From Halopolyspora algeriensis (GTDB taxonomy: Bacteria; Actinomycetota; Actinomycetes; Mycobacteriales; Pseudonocardiaceae), in assembly GCF_003337235.1 (NCBI RefSeq), contig NZ_QPJC01000004.1, positions 62,001 to 126,000 on the forward strand: a stretch of DNA of 64,000 nt. Direction: 5' to 3'. Below, piece after piece: positions 36,043 to 44,722 of the stretch. How positions within the stretch are numbered: the stretch's first letter is position 1; every line of letters begins with the position of its first letter. Made by a program: the position numbers and the translations under genes. The notes below the pieces were generated by a model. That model saw nothing but the letters and a program-made list of their open reading frames with translations. It was not told the origin of the DNA and searched no databases.

Positions 36043-37632
36043 TCAGCGCGGCGATGCGTCGCGGATCAGGTCCGCGGCCCGCTCGCCGATCACGATCGAC
36101 GGTGCGTTGGTGTGCCCGCGGATCACCGTGGGCATCACCGAGGCGTCCGCGATCCGCAGCCGCTCCACCCCGCGCACCCGCAATTCGGGATCGACCACGG
36201 AATCCGCGTCGCGGCCCATCCGGCACGTGCTCGTCGGGTGATACAGGGTTTGGGAGTGCTGCTCGATCGCGGCGCTCCGGGCCTCGGCCGTGCCCAGCTC
36301 CCCGGCGGGTTGCAGCAGCTCGCCGACGTGGTCGGCCAGCGGTGGCGTGGCCAGCACGCGCTCCACGATCCGCATGCCGTCCTCGAGCGTGCGCCGGTCC
36401 GTGCCCTGCGGATCCGTCAGATACCGGGGATCGACCTTGGCGGGGGCGAGCGGGTCGGCCGAGCCGAGCCGCACGGTTCCCCGGCTTTCCGGCCTCAGCA
36501 GCACGGCGACCGCGGTGACACCGTGCTGCGAGGGGGCCGCCAACCCCTCTGCCAGAAACGGCACGGGAACGAACACGATCTCGATGTCGGGATGCTGCAG
36601 GGCCGGGTCGGTGCGCACGAACCCGTACGCCTCGGCGACGTTGGAGGCGAGCATCCCGCGGCGTGTGGTGAGGTAGCGCAGCAGCTGACGCGGGCTTTCC
36701 GCGGCGAACATCGTGGCGGTGGAATTGGTACCTGCGACGAAACCCGCGGTGAGGTGGTCCTGCAGGTTCGCACCGACCTCCGGGCTGTCGGCGAGCACCT
36801 CGACACCGAACTCCCGCAGGTGCTCGGCCGGGCCGATCCCGGACGACTGCAGCATCTGCGGGGTGTTGACCGCACCGCCGCTGAGGATCACCTCCGCGTC
36901 GGCCCGCACCGCTTCCCGGCGGTCCCCGCGCAGATACTCCACCCCGACGGCCCGCCGGCCTTCGAAGAGCACCCGGGTGACCTGCGCGCCCGGGCGCACC
37001 ACGAGGTTGCGCCTGCGGCGTGCCGGGCGCAGGTACCCGTCGACGGTGCTCCAACGACGACCGTTGTGCACCGAGACCATCGTTTCGGCCATGCCGTCCG
37101 CGCACGCGCCGTTGACACTCCGGGTCCGGGGGATGCCTGCCTGCTCGCAGGCGGCGAGGAACTCCGCGGTCAGCGGGTTGGGATCCCGTTGCCTGCCGAC
37201 GCGCATGGGTCCGCCGCGACCCTGATGTTCACCGTCCGGGCGTTCGGTGTCCTCGATGCGGCGGAAGTAGTCGAGAACGGACTCGAAGTTCCAGCCGGGG
37301 CCGGCGAGCTCGCCCCACTCATCGTAGTCGGCCGCCAGCCCGCGCACCCACATCATCGCGTTGATCGAGGAGCAGCCGCCGAGTACCCGGCCGCGCGGCC
37401 AGAACAGTCTGCGGTGGCCCAGTTGCGGCTGCGGCTCGGTGTCGTAGGTCCAGTCGTACGGGCCGCGGAACAGCTTCGCGAAGGCCGCCGGGATGTGCAG
37501 GTTCATCGCGCGGTCCCGGGGGCCGGCTTCCAGCAGCAGCACGCGCTTGCTCGGGTCCTCGCTGAGGCGGGCGGCCAGTGCCGCCCCCGCCGATCCCGAC
37601 CCCACCACCACGTAGTCGTGCCGTTCGTCCAC
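36043..37632 (-). CDS. GMC-family alcohol dehydrogenase (choline dehydrogenase-like)
   Basis: 529 aa from a GTG with GAGGAGG upstream. The FAD-binding N-terminus is YVVVGSGSAGAALAARLSED, followed by LLLEAGPRD, the GMC signature GRVLGGCSSINAMMWVRG and the second signature SGGAVNTPQMLQSSGIGP. The catalytic His is in LYHPTSTCRMG, with a further His/Asn pair in VIRGHTNAPSIV. Such enzymes oxidise primary alcohols to aldehydes. It is the last gene of an operon with an esterase and a Baeyer-Villiger monooxygenase. Confidence 0.92.
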   Translation of the reverse strand: MDERHDYVVVGSGSAGAALAARLSEDPSKRVLLLEAGPRDRAMNLHIPAAFAKLFRGPYDWTYDTEPQPQLGHRRLFWPRGRVLGGCSSINAMMWVRGLAADYDEWGELAGPGWNFESVLDYFRRIEDTERPDGEHQGRGGPMRVGRQRDPNPLTAEFLAACEQAGIPRTRSVNGACADGMAETMVSVHNGRRWSTVDGYLRPARRRRNLVVRPGAQVTRVLFEGRRAVGVEYLRGDRREAVRADAEVILSGGAVNTPQMLQSSGIGPAEHLREFGVEVLADSPEVGANLQDHLTAGFVAGTNSTATMFAAESPRQLLRYLTTRRGMLASNVAEAYGFVRTDPALQHPDIEIVFVPVPFLAEGLAAPSQHGVTAVAVLLRPESRGTVRLGSADPLAPAKVDPRYLTDPQGTDRRTLEDGMRIVERVLATPPLADHVGELLQPAGELGTAEARSAAIEQHSQTLYHPTSTCRMGRDADSVVDPELRVRGVERLRIADASVMPTVIRGHTNAPSIVIGERAADLIRDASPR

Positions 37633-37666
37633 TGTAATCCTCCTCGATCGCGGCACCGGAGTGCGT

Positions 37667-38587
37667 TCACGCCGTGTGCAGTGCGGCGTGCACTTCGCCG
37701 CCGAATGCCGCCACCGCCTCGTCGGCGTCGGGCAGCAGGCCGGCGAAGAGCTGGAAATCGTGCCACAGCCCCGGGAAACGCCGGTAGCTGCGCAGGGTTC
37801 CGGCCTCGTCGGCTCGCCGGGCGAGCCGCTCGGCATCGCTGAACAGGATGTCGTCGGTGCCCGCCTGGATCAGCAGCGGCGGCAGGTGCGCCGGGTCGGT
37901 CCGCAACGGGGAGAGTTCCGGGTGTTCGGCGGACTCGAACCTGCGATACCCCACCGCGCATTCGCGCAGCCACGTCTCCCGCAGCAACGGGTCCCGACCG
38001 GCTCGGGTGCGCAGAGAATCCCCGGTGAAGGTGAGATCGACCCACGGCGAGAGCAGCCCGAGCAACTCGGGCACATCCACACCGATATCGCGCAACCGCC
38101 CTGCGGCCGCCAGCGCGATTCCGGCCCCTGCCGAGTCCCCGGCGAGAACCAGTCGTCGCACGCCGGTGGCCTGCACACCGCGGACGAAGGCCACGGCATC
38201 GTCCACCGCGGCCGGATACGGGTGTTCCGGAGCGCGCCGGTAGTCCGGCACGAACACCCGACTCCCGCAGCATTCCGCGATCCGCGCGGCCAGCGTGCGG
38301 TACGCGAACGACGAACCGGTCACGTAGCCACCGCCGTGCAGGTACACCACGGCGGTGTGCGGCTCGCTGCGCTCGGGGACCAGCACGCGCCCCGGTACTC
38401 CCGACAGGACACCGCGTCCGGCACGAACACCGGCCGGCATCGGCAGAGCCAGCGCCGAAGCGTCCAGCCAGCGGCGTTGCAGCGTGGGAGACACGCCCGC
38501 TTTCAGGGCCGGGCGCAGCGCGGCACGCACCGCGGCACGCACCGCGGCACGCACCGGGGCACGCACCGGGGACGGGGGAAGCTTCAC
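37667..38587 (-). CDS. HSL-family alpha/beta hydrolase (LipR-like esterase)
   Basis: About 306 aa. HSL/GDXG motifs are VVYLHGGGYVTGSSF (oxyanion hole), LVLAGDSAGAGIALA (nucleophile Ser), the Asp in IQAGTDDILFSDA and the His in GLWHDFQLF. The start is uncertain: GTG 38587 or TTG 38593 follow GGAGGA, and the frame stays open to 38656. Near the N-terminus four VRAA/VRAP-type units are encoded by a 12-base tandem repeat. It would hydrolyse the ester or lactone made by the neighbouring monooxygenase. Confidence 0.87.
   Translation of the reverse strand: MKLPPSPVRAPVRAAVRAAVRAALRPALKAGVSPTLQRRWLDASALALPMPAGVRAGRGVLSGVPGRVLVPERSEPHTAVVYLHGGGYVTGSSFAYRTLAARIAECCGSRVFVPDYRRAPEHPYPAAVDDAVAFVRGVQATGVRRLVLAGDSAGAGIALAAAGRLRDIGVDVPELLGLLSPWVDLTFTGDSLRTRAGRDPLLRETWLRECAVGYRRFESAEHPELSPLRTDPAHLPPLLIQAGTDDILFSDAERLARRADEAGTLRSYRRFPGLWHDFQLFAGLLPDADEAVAAFGGEVHAALHTA
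38521..38568. repeat. 12-base tandem repeat, four copies, inside the esterase gene
   Basis: CGGCACGCACCG is repeated three times exactly (38521-38556), with a fourth copy with one mismatch (38557-38568). The unit length keeps frame and encodes Val-Arg-Ala-Ala/Pro units, an amphipathic basic N-terminal stretch. Copy number could vary between strains. Confidence 0.85.
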
Positions 38588-38660
38588 GGACAATGTTCCT
38601 CCGCTTTCGGCTGGGGGCATTCCGGGCTCGGGTTGTGCGGTGGTGCAGGAGACCACGGCA

Positions 38661-40121
38661 CTACCGGGCGTGTTCGTACTCGGCGGGATCGAGAGAGCGA
38701 GTCAGGCGCCGGTATGCCAGCACCGAGGAGGGCCAGTTGTTGGCGTTGCGCCCGTTGTCGGCGATGTACCAGCTGTCACAGCCGGTGCTGAACACGGTGT
38801 TGCGCAGCCGTCGCTGGACGTGCTCGTCGAATTCCCGCAGCGCGGGAACGCGCACGTCGAGGTAGCGCAACCTCCGGGTGTGCAGGCGCTGCAGCGCATC
38901 GAGCACGTAGGCGATCTGGCTCTCGATCATGTAGATGATCGAGTTGTGGCCGAGGTTCGTGTTCGGCCCGTAGAGCAGGAAGAAGTTGGGAAAGCCGGGG
39001 ACCGTGATCCCCAGGTGCGCCCGGGCACCGTCCCGCCATTCCTCGTCGAGGTCGCGTCCGCCACGGCCGAGGACACGCATCGGGGTCAGGAAGTCCTGCG
39101 TGCGGAACCCGGTGGCGTAGACGAGCACGTCGAGCTCGTGCACCCGGCCGTCGTCGGTGCGCACACCCTCCGGAACGATCTCGCGGACGGAGTCGGTCAC
39201 CAGGGCCAGGTTCGCGCGGTTCATGGCGGGGTGGAAGTCGCTCGAGACCAGCACCCGCTTGCACCCGATCCGGTAATCCGGGGTGAGCGCGGCACGCCGG
39301 TCCGGATCCGGTACCTGCCTGCGCAGTCTGCGCCGGAACAGCACCTCGGAGACACGCAGCATCCGCGGCGCGTAACCGAAGCCGAGGACACGGGCCTCGT
39401 GCTGGGCGAACAGCTTGGCACGGCCGAGTTTCTGCAGCAGCGGAAAGCGGGCGAACAGCCGACGCTGCCACGCCGGATACGCACGGTCGGGCCGGGGCAC
39501 CAGGTACGGCGGCGTGCGTTGGAACAGCCGCAGTTCGTGCACCGAGTCCACCAGGGCCGGAACCACCTGCACCGCTGTCGCCCCGGTCCCGATGACGCCG
39601 ACGCGCTTGCCGGTCAGATCCTGCCGGTGGTCCCAACGTGCGGTGTGAAAGGCGGGCCCGGCGAAGGTGTCCCGGCCGAGCAGGTCCGGCAGTGCCGGGA
39701 TGCGCAACTGCCCGCACGCACTGACGAGCGCATCGATCTCGATCGTCTCGCCGCCTTCGGTGGTCAGCCTCCAGTGCCCGCGTTGCTCGTCGAATTCGGC
39801 CGTGGCGATGCCGGTACCGAAACGGATGTGCGCGCCGAGCCCGTACTTGTGCACGCAGTGCCGCAAGTAGTCCAGGATCTCCGGTTGCGTCGCGTACCGG
39901 CGGGTCCAGTCCGGTTTCGGTTCGAACGAGAACGAGTACAGGTGCGAGGGGATGTCGCAGGCCGCACCCGGGTAGGTGTTGTCCCGCCACACCCCACCGA
40001 GGTCTGCTTCCCGCTCGAAGACGGTCACCGGATATCCGGCCTGCTTGAGACGGATGGCCATACCGATCCCGGCGAAGCCGGCGCCGATGATCGCCACCGT
40101 CGGTTTCGTCGTCGACCGCAT
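38661..40121 (-). CDS. Type I Baeyer-Villiger/flavin monooxygenase (MymA/EthA-like)
   Basis: 486 aa, GAGGAG upstream of the ATG. FAD motif VAIIGAGFAGIGMAIRLKQAG, the Baeyer-Villiger fingerprint FAGPAFHTARWDH, and the NADPH motif VGVIGTGATAVQVVPAL. C-terminal GPNTNLGHNSIIYMIESQI is typical of the MymA/EthA group. It inserts oxygen next to a ketone or oxidises S/N centres with NADPH and O2. It is first in an operon with an esterase and a GMC alcohol dehydrogenase, and divergent from an AraC gene, as in mycobacterial virS-mymA-lipR. Confidence 0.9.
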   Translation of the reverse strand: MRSTTKPTVAIIGAGFAGIGMAIRLKQAGYPVTVFEREADLGGVWRDNTYPGAACDIPSHLYSFSFEPKPDWTRRYATQPEILDYLRHCVHKYGLGAHIRFGTGIATAEFDEQRGHWRLTTEGGETIEIDALVSACGQLRIPALPDLLGRDTFAGPAFHTARWDHRQDLTGKRVGVIGTGATAVQVVPALVDSVHELRLFQRTPPYLVPRPDRAYPAWQRRLFARFPLLQKLGRAKLFAQHEARVLGFGYAPRMLRVSEVLFRRRLRRQVPDPDRRAALTPDYRIGCKRVLVSSDFHPAMNRANLALVTDSVREIVPEGVRTDDGRVHELDVLVYATGFRTQDFLTPMRVLGRGGRDLDEEWRDGARAHLGITVPGFPNFFLLYGPNTNLGHNSIIYMIESQIAYVLDALQRLHTRRLRYLDVRVPALREFDEHVQRRLRNTVFSTGCDSWYIADNGRNANNWPSSVLAYRRLTRSLDPAEYEHAR

Positions 40122-40182
40122 CGAGCTCTCCTCGCCATCGCTGTCGGTGCAGGACGACTCGTCACGCTAGCCAACCGAGACG

Positions 40183-40200
40183 TTGTGTTCCATGGCACAA
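40183..40200. promoter_or_regulatory. Inverted repeat between the monooxygenase and AraC genes
   Basis: TTGTGTTCCATGGCACAA has TTGTG/CACAA arms with an 8-base spacer, and a third TTGTG occurs at 40213-40217. The 122-base divergent gap makes this a candidate AraC-family operator for both promoters. Confidence 0.45.
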
Positions 40201-40243
40201 TCGGCCAGCGAATTGTGTTTTTCGGCCACACGTGAGGGGGTAC

Positions 40244-41260
40244 ATGTCGAACTGGCGCATGCCGCGCAGCATCACCAGCGCCCATCTGCTCACCCGGCTC
40301 GCCGGCGAATACGACGTTCCGCCCGCACGCTGTCTGCACGGCACCGGCATCGACGAGGCGGCACTGGAGAATCCGCACGCCGAAATCGAGTCCGTCCAGG
40401 AACTGGCTCTGATTCACAACCTCGTGTCCGAACTCGACGAGGTCCCCGGTCTCGGGGTCATCGCTGGCGACCGCTACCACCTGAGCACCTACGGGTTCTG
40501 GGGGTTCGCCGTCTCCAGCAGGTCCACCCTGCGCTCGGCCGTGTCATTCGGGATGCGCTACTACCAGCTCACCTACGCGTTCTGCGAGATGACCACCAGC
40601 GAGGACAGCGAGGAACTGCGCTACACGGTGCACGACGCCCACCTGCCCCCGGAGGTGCGCGCCTTCCTGGTGGAACGCGACATCACCGCCGCACTGCGGA
40701 TACACGCCGAGGGGCTGGGGCTCACCTTCGCCCCGCACAGCCTCGGGTTCCGGACTCCGCGACCCTCCGACATCCGGCCGCATCGGCAACTGCTGGGGAC
40801 CACACCGGCTTTCGAGCAGCCGGACAACCACTACGGCATTCCCCGGCGCTATCTCGATCAGCCGCTACCGCAGGCCAACAGCCACACCACCGCCCTGTGC
40901 GAAGCGCAGTGCGAGCAGCTCCTGCGCTCGCGCAGTCTTCCTGCCGACGCGGCCAGCCAGGTCCGCACCATGCTCGCCGGCTACCACGGTCCGCCCCCGA
41001 AACTGCCGGACATGGCCCGGGAGTTCAATGTCAGCACGCGGACCCTGCGCCGCAAACTCGCCGAGCACGGCGTCACCTACCGCGACCTGGTGGCCCAGTC
41101 CCGTCGGCGCCGCGCGGTGGAGTTGCTCGCCGCCGGTGAGCTGACCGTCGCGCAGGTCGCCGCCGAACTCGGCTACACCGAGACCGCCACCTTCGTGCAC
41201 GCGTTCAAACGCTGGCACGGGATGTCACCCCGCCGATTCGCGGCACAGCACCGCCGCTGA
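40244..41260 (+). CDS. AraC-family regulator with PF12625-type sensor domain (VirS-like)
   Basis: 338 aa from the ATG with GAGGGGG upstream. The N-terminal ~200 residues match the arabinose-binding-like domain found in VirS/OruR regulators (WGFAVSSRSTLRSAVSFGMR region). The C-terminal double helix-turn-helix reads MAREFNVSTRTLRRKLAEHG and VAQVAAELGYTETATFVHAF, ending KRWHGMSPRRFA. It is divergent from the Baeyer-Villiger monooxygenase operon, mirroring mycobacterial VirS, which activates mymA. Likely activator of 36043-40121 (inference). Confidence 0.9.
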   Translation: MSNWRMPRSITSAHLLTRLAGEYDVPPARCLHGTGIDEAALENPHAEIESVQELALIHNLVSELDEVPGLGVIAGDRYHLSTYGFWGFAVSSRSTLRSAVSFGMRYYQLTYAFCEMTTSEDSEELRYTVHDAHLPPEVRAFLVERDITAALRIHAEGLGLTFAPHSLGFRTPRPSDIRPHRQLLGTTPAFEQPDNHYGIPRRYLDQPLPQANSHTTALCEAQCEQLLRSRSLPADAASQVRTMLAGYHGPPPKLPDMAREFNVSTRTLRRKLAEHGVTYRDLVAQSRRRRAVELLAAGELTVAQVAAELGYTETATFVHAFKRWHGMSPRRFAAQHRR

Positions 41261-41267
41261 ACACCGG

Positions 41268-42113
41268 TCAGTGCCCGAAGACGTCGGAGTCGGGTGCGGG
41301 TTCCTCGCCGCTGTCCAATGCGGAAAGCCGCGCGATGTCGTCGGAGTCGAGAGCGAAGTCGAACACGTCGATGTTCTGCCCGATCCGCTGCGCATCGGCC
41401 GACTTGGGAACAACGGCCAGACCGAGCTCGACATGCCAACGCAGAACGATCTGAGCAGGTGTCCTGCCATATCGCCGGGCGAGTTCGGCGATGACCGGCT
41501 CCTCCAGCAGGTCACCACCCCGCCCGATCGGGCTCCACGACTCGGTGAGAATGCCGTATCCGGCATGGAACTCGCGCAGACCGGCACGGGTGGCCCGAGG
41601 GTGCAGCTGGATCTGGTTGACATCGGGCACCACCCCGGTCTCGGACACGATCCGATCCAGATGAGCCGGCTTGAAATTCGACGTGCCGATCGCACGAACG
41701 CGACCCTGCCGCAGCAGCTCGACAAGACCCGCGAAGGCCTCGACATAGCGATCCTGCTCCGGATTCGGCCAGTGAATCAGCAGCAGATCGATGTAGTCCA
41801 CACCCAACCGCTCGGCACTGGCCTCGAAAGCCCGACGCGCACCGTCGACACTGTGCCACCGGCGATTGAACTTGGTGGTGACGAAAATGTCCTCACGCGC
41901 CACGGCGCTACCGGCGATCCCCCGACCGACCCCGACCTCGTTGTCGTAGTTCTCGGCCGTGTCGACCAGGCGATATCCCGAATCGAGGGCACGCCGAACC
42001 GCGACCTCGACATCAGCATCATCCAACGGCCAGGTTCCCAAACCGAGTTGCGGCATCCGGGCCCCGTTGACCAACTCCACAAGCGGCGCGGCAGCAGTAT
42101 CCATCGCGGTCAT
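41268..42113 (-). CDS. Aldo/keto reductase (2,5-diketo-D-gluconate reductase type)
   Basis: 281 aa, usual length. Start ATG has GGGAGA close upstream; the next ATG is three codons in. Motifs: MPQLGLGTWPLDDADV, LVDTAENYDNE (Asp, Tyr), FVTTKFNRRWH (Lys), DLLLIHWPNP (His), and C-terminal VVPKSADAQRIGQNID for the NADP 2'-phosphate. Family members reduce aldehydes and diketo sugar acids. It is convergent with the AraC gene and divergent from the MBL-fold gene. Confidence 0.92.
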   Translation of the reverse strand: MTAMDTAAAPLVELVNGARMPQLGLGTWPLDDADVEVAVRRALDSGYRLVDTAENYDNEVGVGRGIAGSAVAREDIFVTTKFNRRWHSVDGARRAFEASAERLGVDYIDLLLIHWPNPEQDRYVEAFAGLVELLRQGRVRAIGTSNFKPAHLDRIVSETGVVPDVNQIQLHPRATRAGLREFHAGYGILTESWSPIGRGGDLLEEPVIAELARRYGRTPAQIVLRWHVELGLAVVPKSADAQRIGQNIDVFDFALDSDDIARLSALDSGEEPAPDSDVFGH

Positions 42114-42309
42114 TGTCTCCCGCGCCCCGCGGACAGGAGCCAAGCGGGGCCGGAAAACGACCAGGCGCGGACATGCCACATCGAAGGCCGTGACGGCAGG
42201 CGTTGACGTCCACGGGTTCGCCGCGTCAGGCTCTGACGATGGGATGATCCGCACCCTCCCACGGTCTCGGGTGGCCGCCACCGAGGTGCGACAACGGAAA
42301 GGACCTGCC

Positions 42310-43197
42310 GTGCCCGCAGAACCGGTTGTGCAGTCATTGACCGCGAACGTGACGGCCTACCTGCAGCTACCGGGCGGGTGGTTCCTCAACAATGCGGGCT
42401 GGATCACCGGGCCGGACCGGACCCTGCTGGTGGATACCTGCGCCACCGAAGCACGGTCCCGGCGCCTGCTGAAGGCCGCCGGCCCCACAGGCAACCCGAT
42501 CTCGGCCGTGCTCACCCACGCCCACGGCGACCACGCCCACGGCGCCGGGCTCGTGGCCGCCGCCGGTGGGTCGGTCATGGCCTCCGCCGCGGCCGCAGCC
42601 GAGATCACCACCGGACCCCACACCCATCCGGGGGTGTTCGAATGCTCGACCTGGGGTGACATCGCACCTCCGGAGCACATCGACACCATCACCGCACCGA
42701 CTCACATCGATCTCGGCGGACCGAGTGCCGAGATCCTCCCGGTGCCCACGCGGGCTCACACCGACGGCGACCTCGTCGTCTGGCTTCCCCGCGAGGGAAT
42801 CCTGTTCACCGGCGATCTCGTCTTCGCCGATGTCACCCCGCTGGCCCTGCACGGCTCGATCACCGGGTGGCTCGAGACCCTGGACTGGCTGGCCGGCTTC
42901 GAAGCCACCACCCTCGTACCCGGTCACGGCCCGCTCGACCCACACGGCCGGTCGCTGCCCGCCGTCCGCGCCTACCTGCAGTGGCTGCTGGACGCCGTCG
43001 ACGGCACCGACCACCCGGACTTCGACGCCCTGGAAACCCGGGCCCGTGCCCTGTGGTCCGACTGGCACGAACCCGAACGCCACGCCGCCAACCTCCGTGT
43101 GGCCCACGCCGAAACCCACCGGTATCCCCCTGATGTGGCGGTGGCGGCCCAGGCGATGCTGCAGTCGGCGGGCGGCCCCATCCCGCTCGCCCTGTAA
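42310..43197 (+). CDS. MBL-fold metallo-hydrolase
   Basis: 295 aa from a GTG with GGAAAGGA upstream; the frame is open far 5' but that part is antisense of the AKR gene. The metal site is visible: VLTHAHGDHAHGAG (HxHxDH), TRAHTDGDLVVWLP (His), LFTGDLVFAD (Asp) and TLVPGHGPLD (His). Quorum-lactonase/glyoxalase-like family with many substrates; this member's substrate is not evident. The 196-base upstream gap shows no clear site. Confidence 0.88.
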   Translation: MPAEPVVQSLTANVTAYLQLPGGWFLNNAGWITGPDRTLLVDTCATEARSRRLLKAAGPTGNPISAVLTHAHGDHAHGAGLVAAAGGSVMASAAAAAEITTGPHTHPGVFECSTWGDIAPPEHIDTITAPTHIDLGGPSAEILPVPTRAHTDGDLVVWLPREGILFTGDLVFADVTPLALHGSITGWLETLDWLAGFEATTLVPGHGPLDPHGRSLPAVRAYLQWLLDAVDGTDHPDFDALETRARALWSDWHEPERHAANLRVAHAETHRYPPDVAVAAQAMLQSAGGPIPLAL

Positions 43198-43331
43198 CGG
43201 GAGGGATCGTCACCGGTCGGTTTCTCGCCGGCTCTCTTCCACGCTGGTCCCGGCAGGGCACCGCGCCGGTTCGGCGACACCCCGGCCGGGTAGGCAACAG
43301 AGGACGAGGCATCCGGCAGGATGGTGCATCG

Positions 43332-44042
43332 GTGAGTCGAACACGGGACAAGGCGCAGCAGGCCCAGCGAGCACGGCCCGACGGCGAAACACGGCCGCGG
43401 ACGAACCCGCGGTACGACGTCGTCACGGGCGAGATCACGGTGCACGGCGGGAAGGTGCGGTTCGCCCACCCGCGGCAAGGCACGGACCTGCTCTACGAGG
43501 ACAACAACGACGACATCCAGTTCCCGCCGTACTGGGCCGAACTGTGGCCCAGCGGCATCGAACTGGCACACGCGGTCTCGGAACGCACGCTCGACGGCCT
43601 GTCGGTGCTCGAACTCGGCTGCGGTCTCGGGCTGCCCAGCATCGCCGCGGCACTGGCCGGGGGGCACGTGCTGGCCACCGACCGCTCGGAGGATGCACTC
43701 GCCTTCACCACCGCCAATGCACACCGCAACGGCGTGACCGTGGAAACCGCGGAAGGCTCCTGGCAACAGCCGGAACCGTTGATCGCGCGAGCACCGTGGC
43801 AGCTCGTTCTCGCCGCGGATGTCCTCTACGAGCAGCGCAACGTCTCCTGGCTGCGCACGCTGCTGCCCGAGCTGGTCGACACCTCCGGTGAGGTCTGGCT
43901 CGCCGATCCGAAGCGCCCGCACGCCGACGAGTTCCTCGCCGAGGCCGCCACCGACTGGCATGTTTCGACCGCGGACACGCGGATTCCCACCGTGAACATT
44001 CACTGCCTGCGGCGCCGATCGTCTCGTTCCGGGACGGATTGA
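43332..44042 (+). CDS. Methyltransferase of the lysine/METTL-like family
   Basis: 236 aa, GTG start. Motif I is LSVLELGCGLGLPSIAAALAG, preceded by FPPYWAELWPSGIELA, the hallmark of the Nnt1/METTL21-like protein-lysine methyltransferase family (PF10294). ADVLYEQRNV is the motif-IV region. The N-terminal ~25 residues are basic and polar. Probably modifies a protein or small amine; no partner nearby gives the substrate. Confidence 0.83.
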   Translation: MSRTRDKAQQAQRARPDGETRPRTNPRYDVVTGEITVHGGKVRFAHPRQGTDLLYEDNNDDIQFPPYWAELWPSGIELAHAVSERTLDGLSVLELGCGLGLPSIAAALAGGHVLATDRSEDALAFTTANAHRNGVTVETAEGSWQQPEPLIARAPWQLVLAADVLYEQRNVSWLRTLLPELVDTSGEVWLADPKRPHADEFLAEAATDWHVSTADTRIPTVNIHCLRRRSSRSGTD

Positions 44043-44218
44043 ATTCGACCGGCACTGAAGTTACTGTTCGCACTATCTCAGTAGCTCGCGCAGCGGTGTC
44101 TCCGGTTCCGTGCTCCGGGAAAGCTCGGGGTGCTCACCGATGCGGCAGCGGCCGCAGCCCTGCGACGCTCGATCGAGCAAGGTAGCCACCGGCGCTTCAC
44201 GGTGGCCTACGAGCGTGG

Positions 44219-44713
44219 ATGGGACGCACCATGCGCATGACCCACACCGACCGGGCCACCGGCACGGTTTCCCTGTCTCTTCCGGTGACCGTGCTGCTGG
44301 CGGCACTGGCCGTTCCCCGGGTCGTCGTGCACGACCTGGGACTGGCCGGCCCCGGGCCACTCAACACCCTGCTGGTCTTCCTGCCACCGATCGTCTGGCT
44401 GGTGGTCGTGCTCCGGGCGCGAGTCACCAACCCGTTCTTCGCGCTACTGGTGGTCGGACTGGTGTACGGGCTGTTCCTGGCAGCCGGACATCAGCTCTTC
44501 TGGCACGAAACGTTCGGCGATGATCCACCCGCGCTGGGCGGCAACCTGGCAGGGGCACTTCCCGCCGGCCTCGAAGTGTTCGTCCTGCGCGCGTTCGCGG
44601 TGCTCAGCAGCATCGCCACCGGAGCACTCGTCGGCGCGATCACCGGCGCATTCGGCTGGGCACTGAGCAAGGGTCTCCACGCGCCGAGAAACCGGAAGCG
44701 ACGCTCCCGCTGA
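44219..44713 (+). CDS. Four-helix membrane protein, unknown
   Basis: 164 aa with hydrophobic segments near residues 20-38, 46-65, 72-90 and 120-150, and a strongly basic C-terminus (RNRKRRSR). Two further in-frame ATGs lie 4 and 6 codons downstream. I do not recognise the family. It is convergent with the nitronate monooxygenase gene, with only nine bases between stops. The 176 bases upstream contain no recognisable gene. Confidence 0.6.
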   Translation: MGRTMRMTHTDRATGTVSLSLPVTVLLAALAVPRVVVHDLGLAGPGPLNTLLVFLPPIVWLVVVLRARVTNPFFALLVVGLVYGLFLAAGHQLFWHETFGDDPPALGGNLAGALPAGLEVFVLRAFAVLSSIATGALVGAITGAFGWALSKGLHAPRNRKRRSR

Positions 44714-44722
44714 GCACCGGGA

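Noticed and set aside
38521-38568. Short regular repeats as a CRISPR array
   Set aside because: Units are contiguous 12-mers without spacers and lie inside a coding frame.
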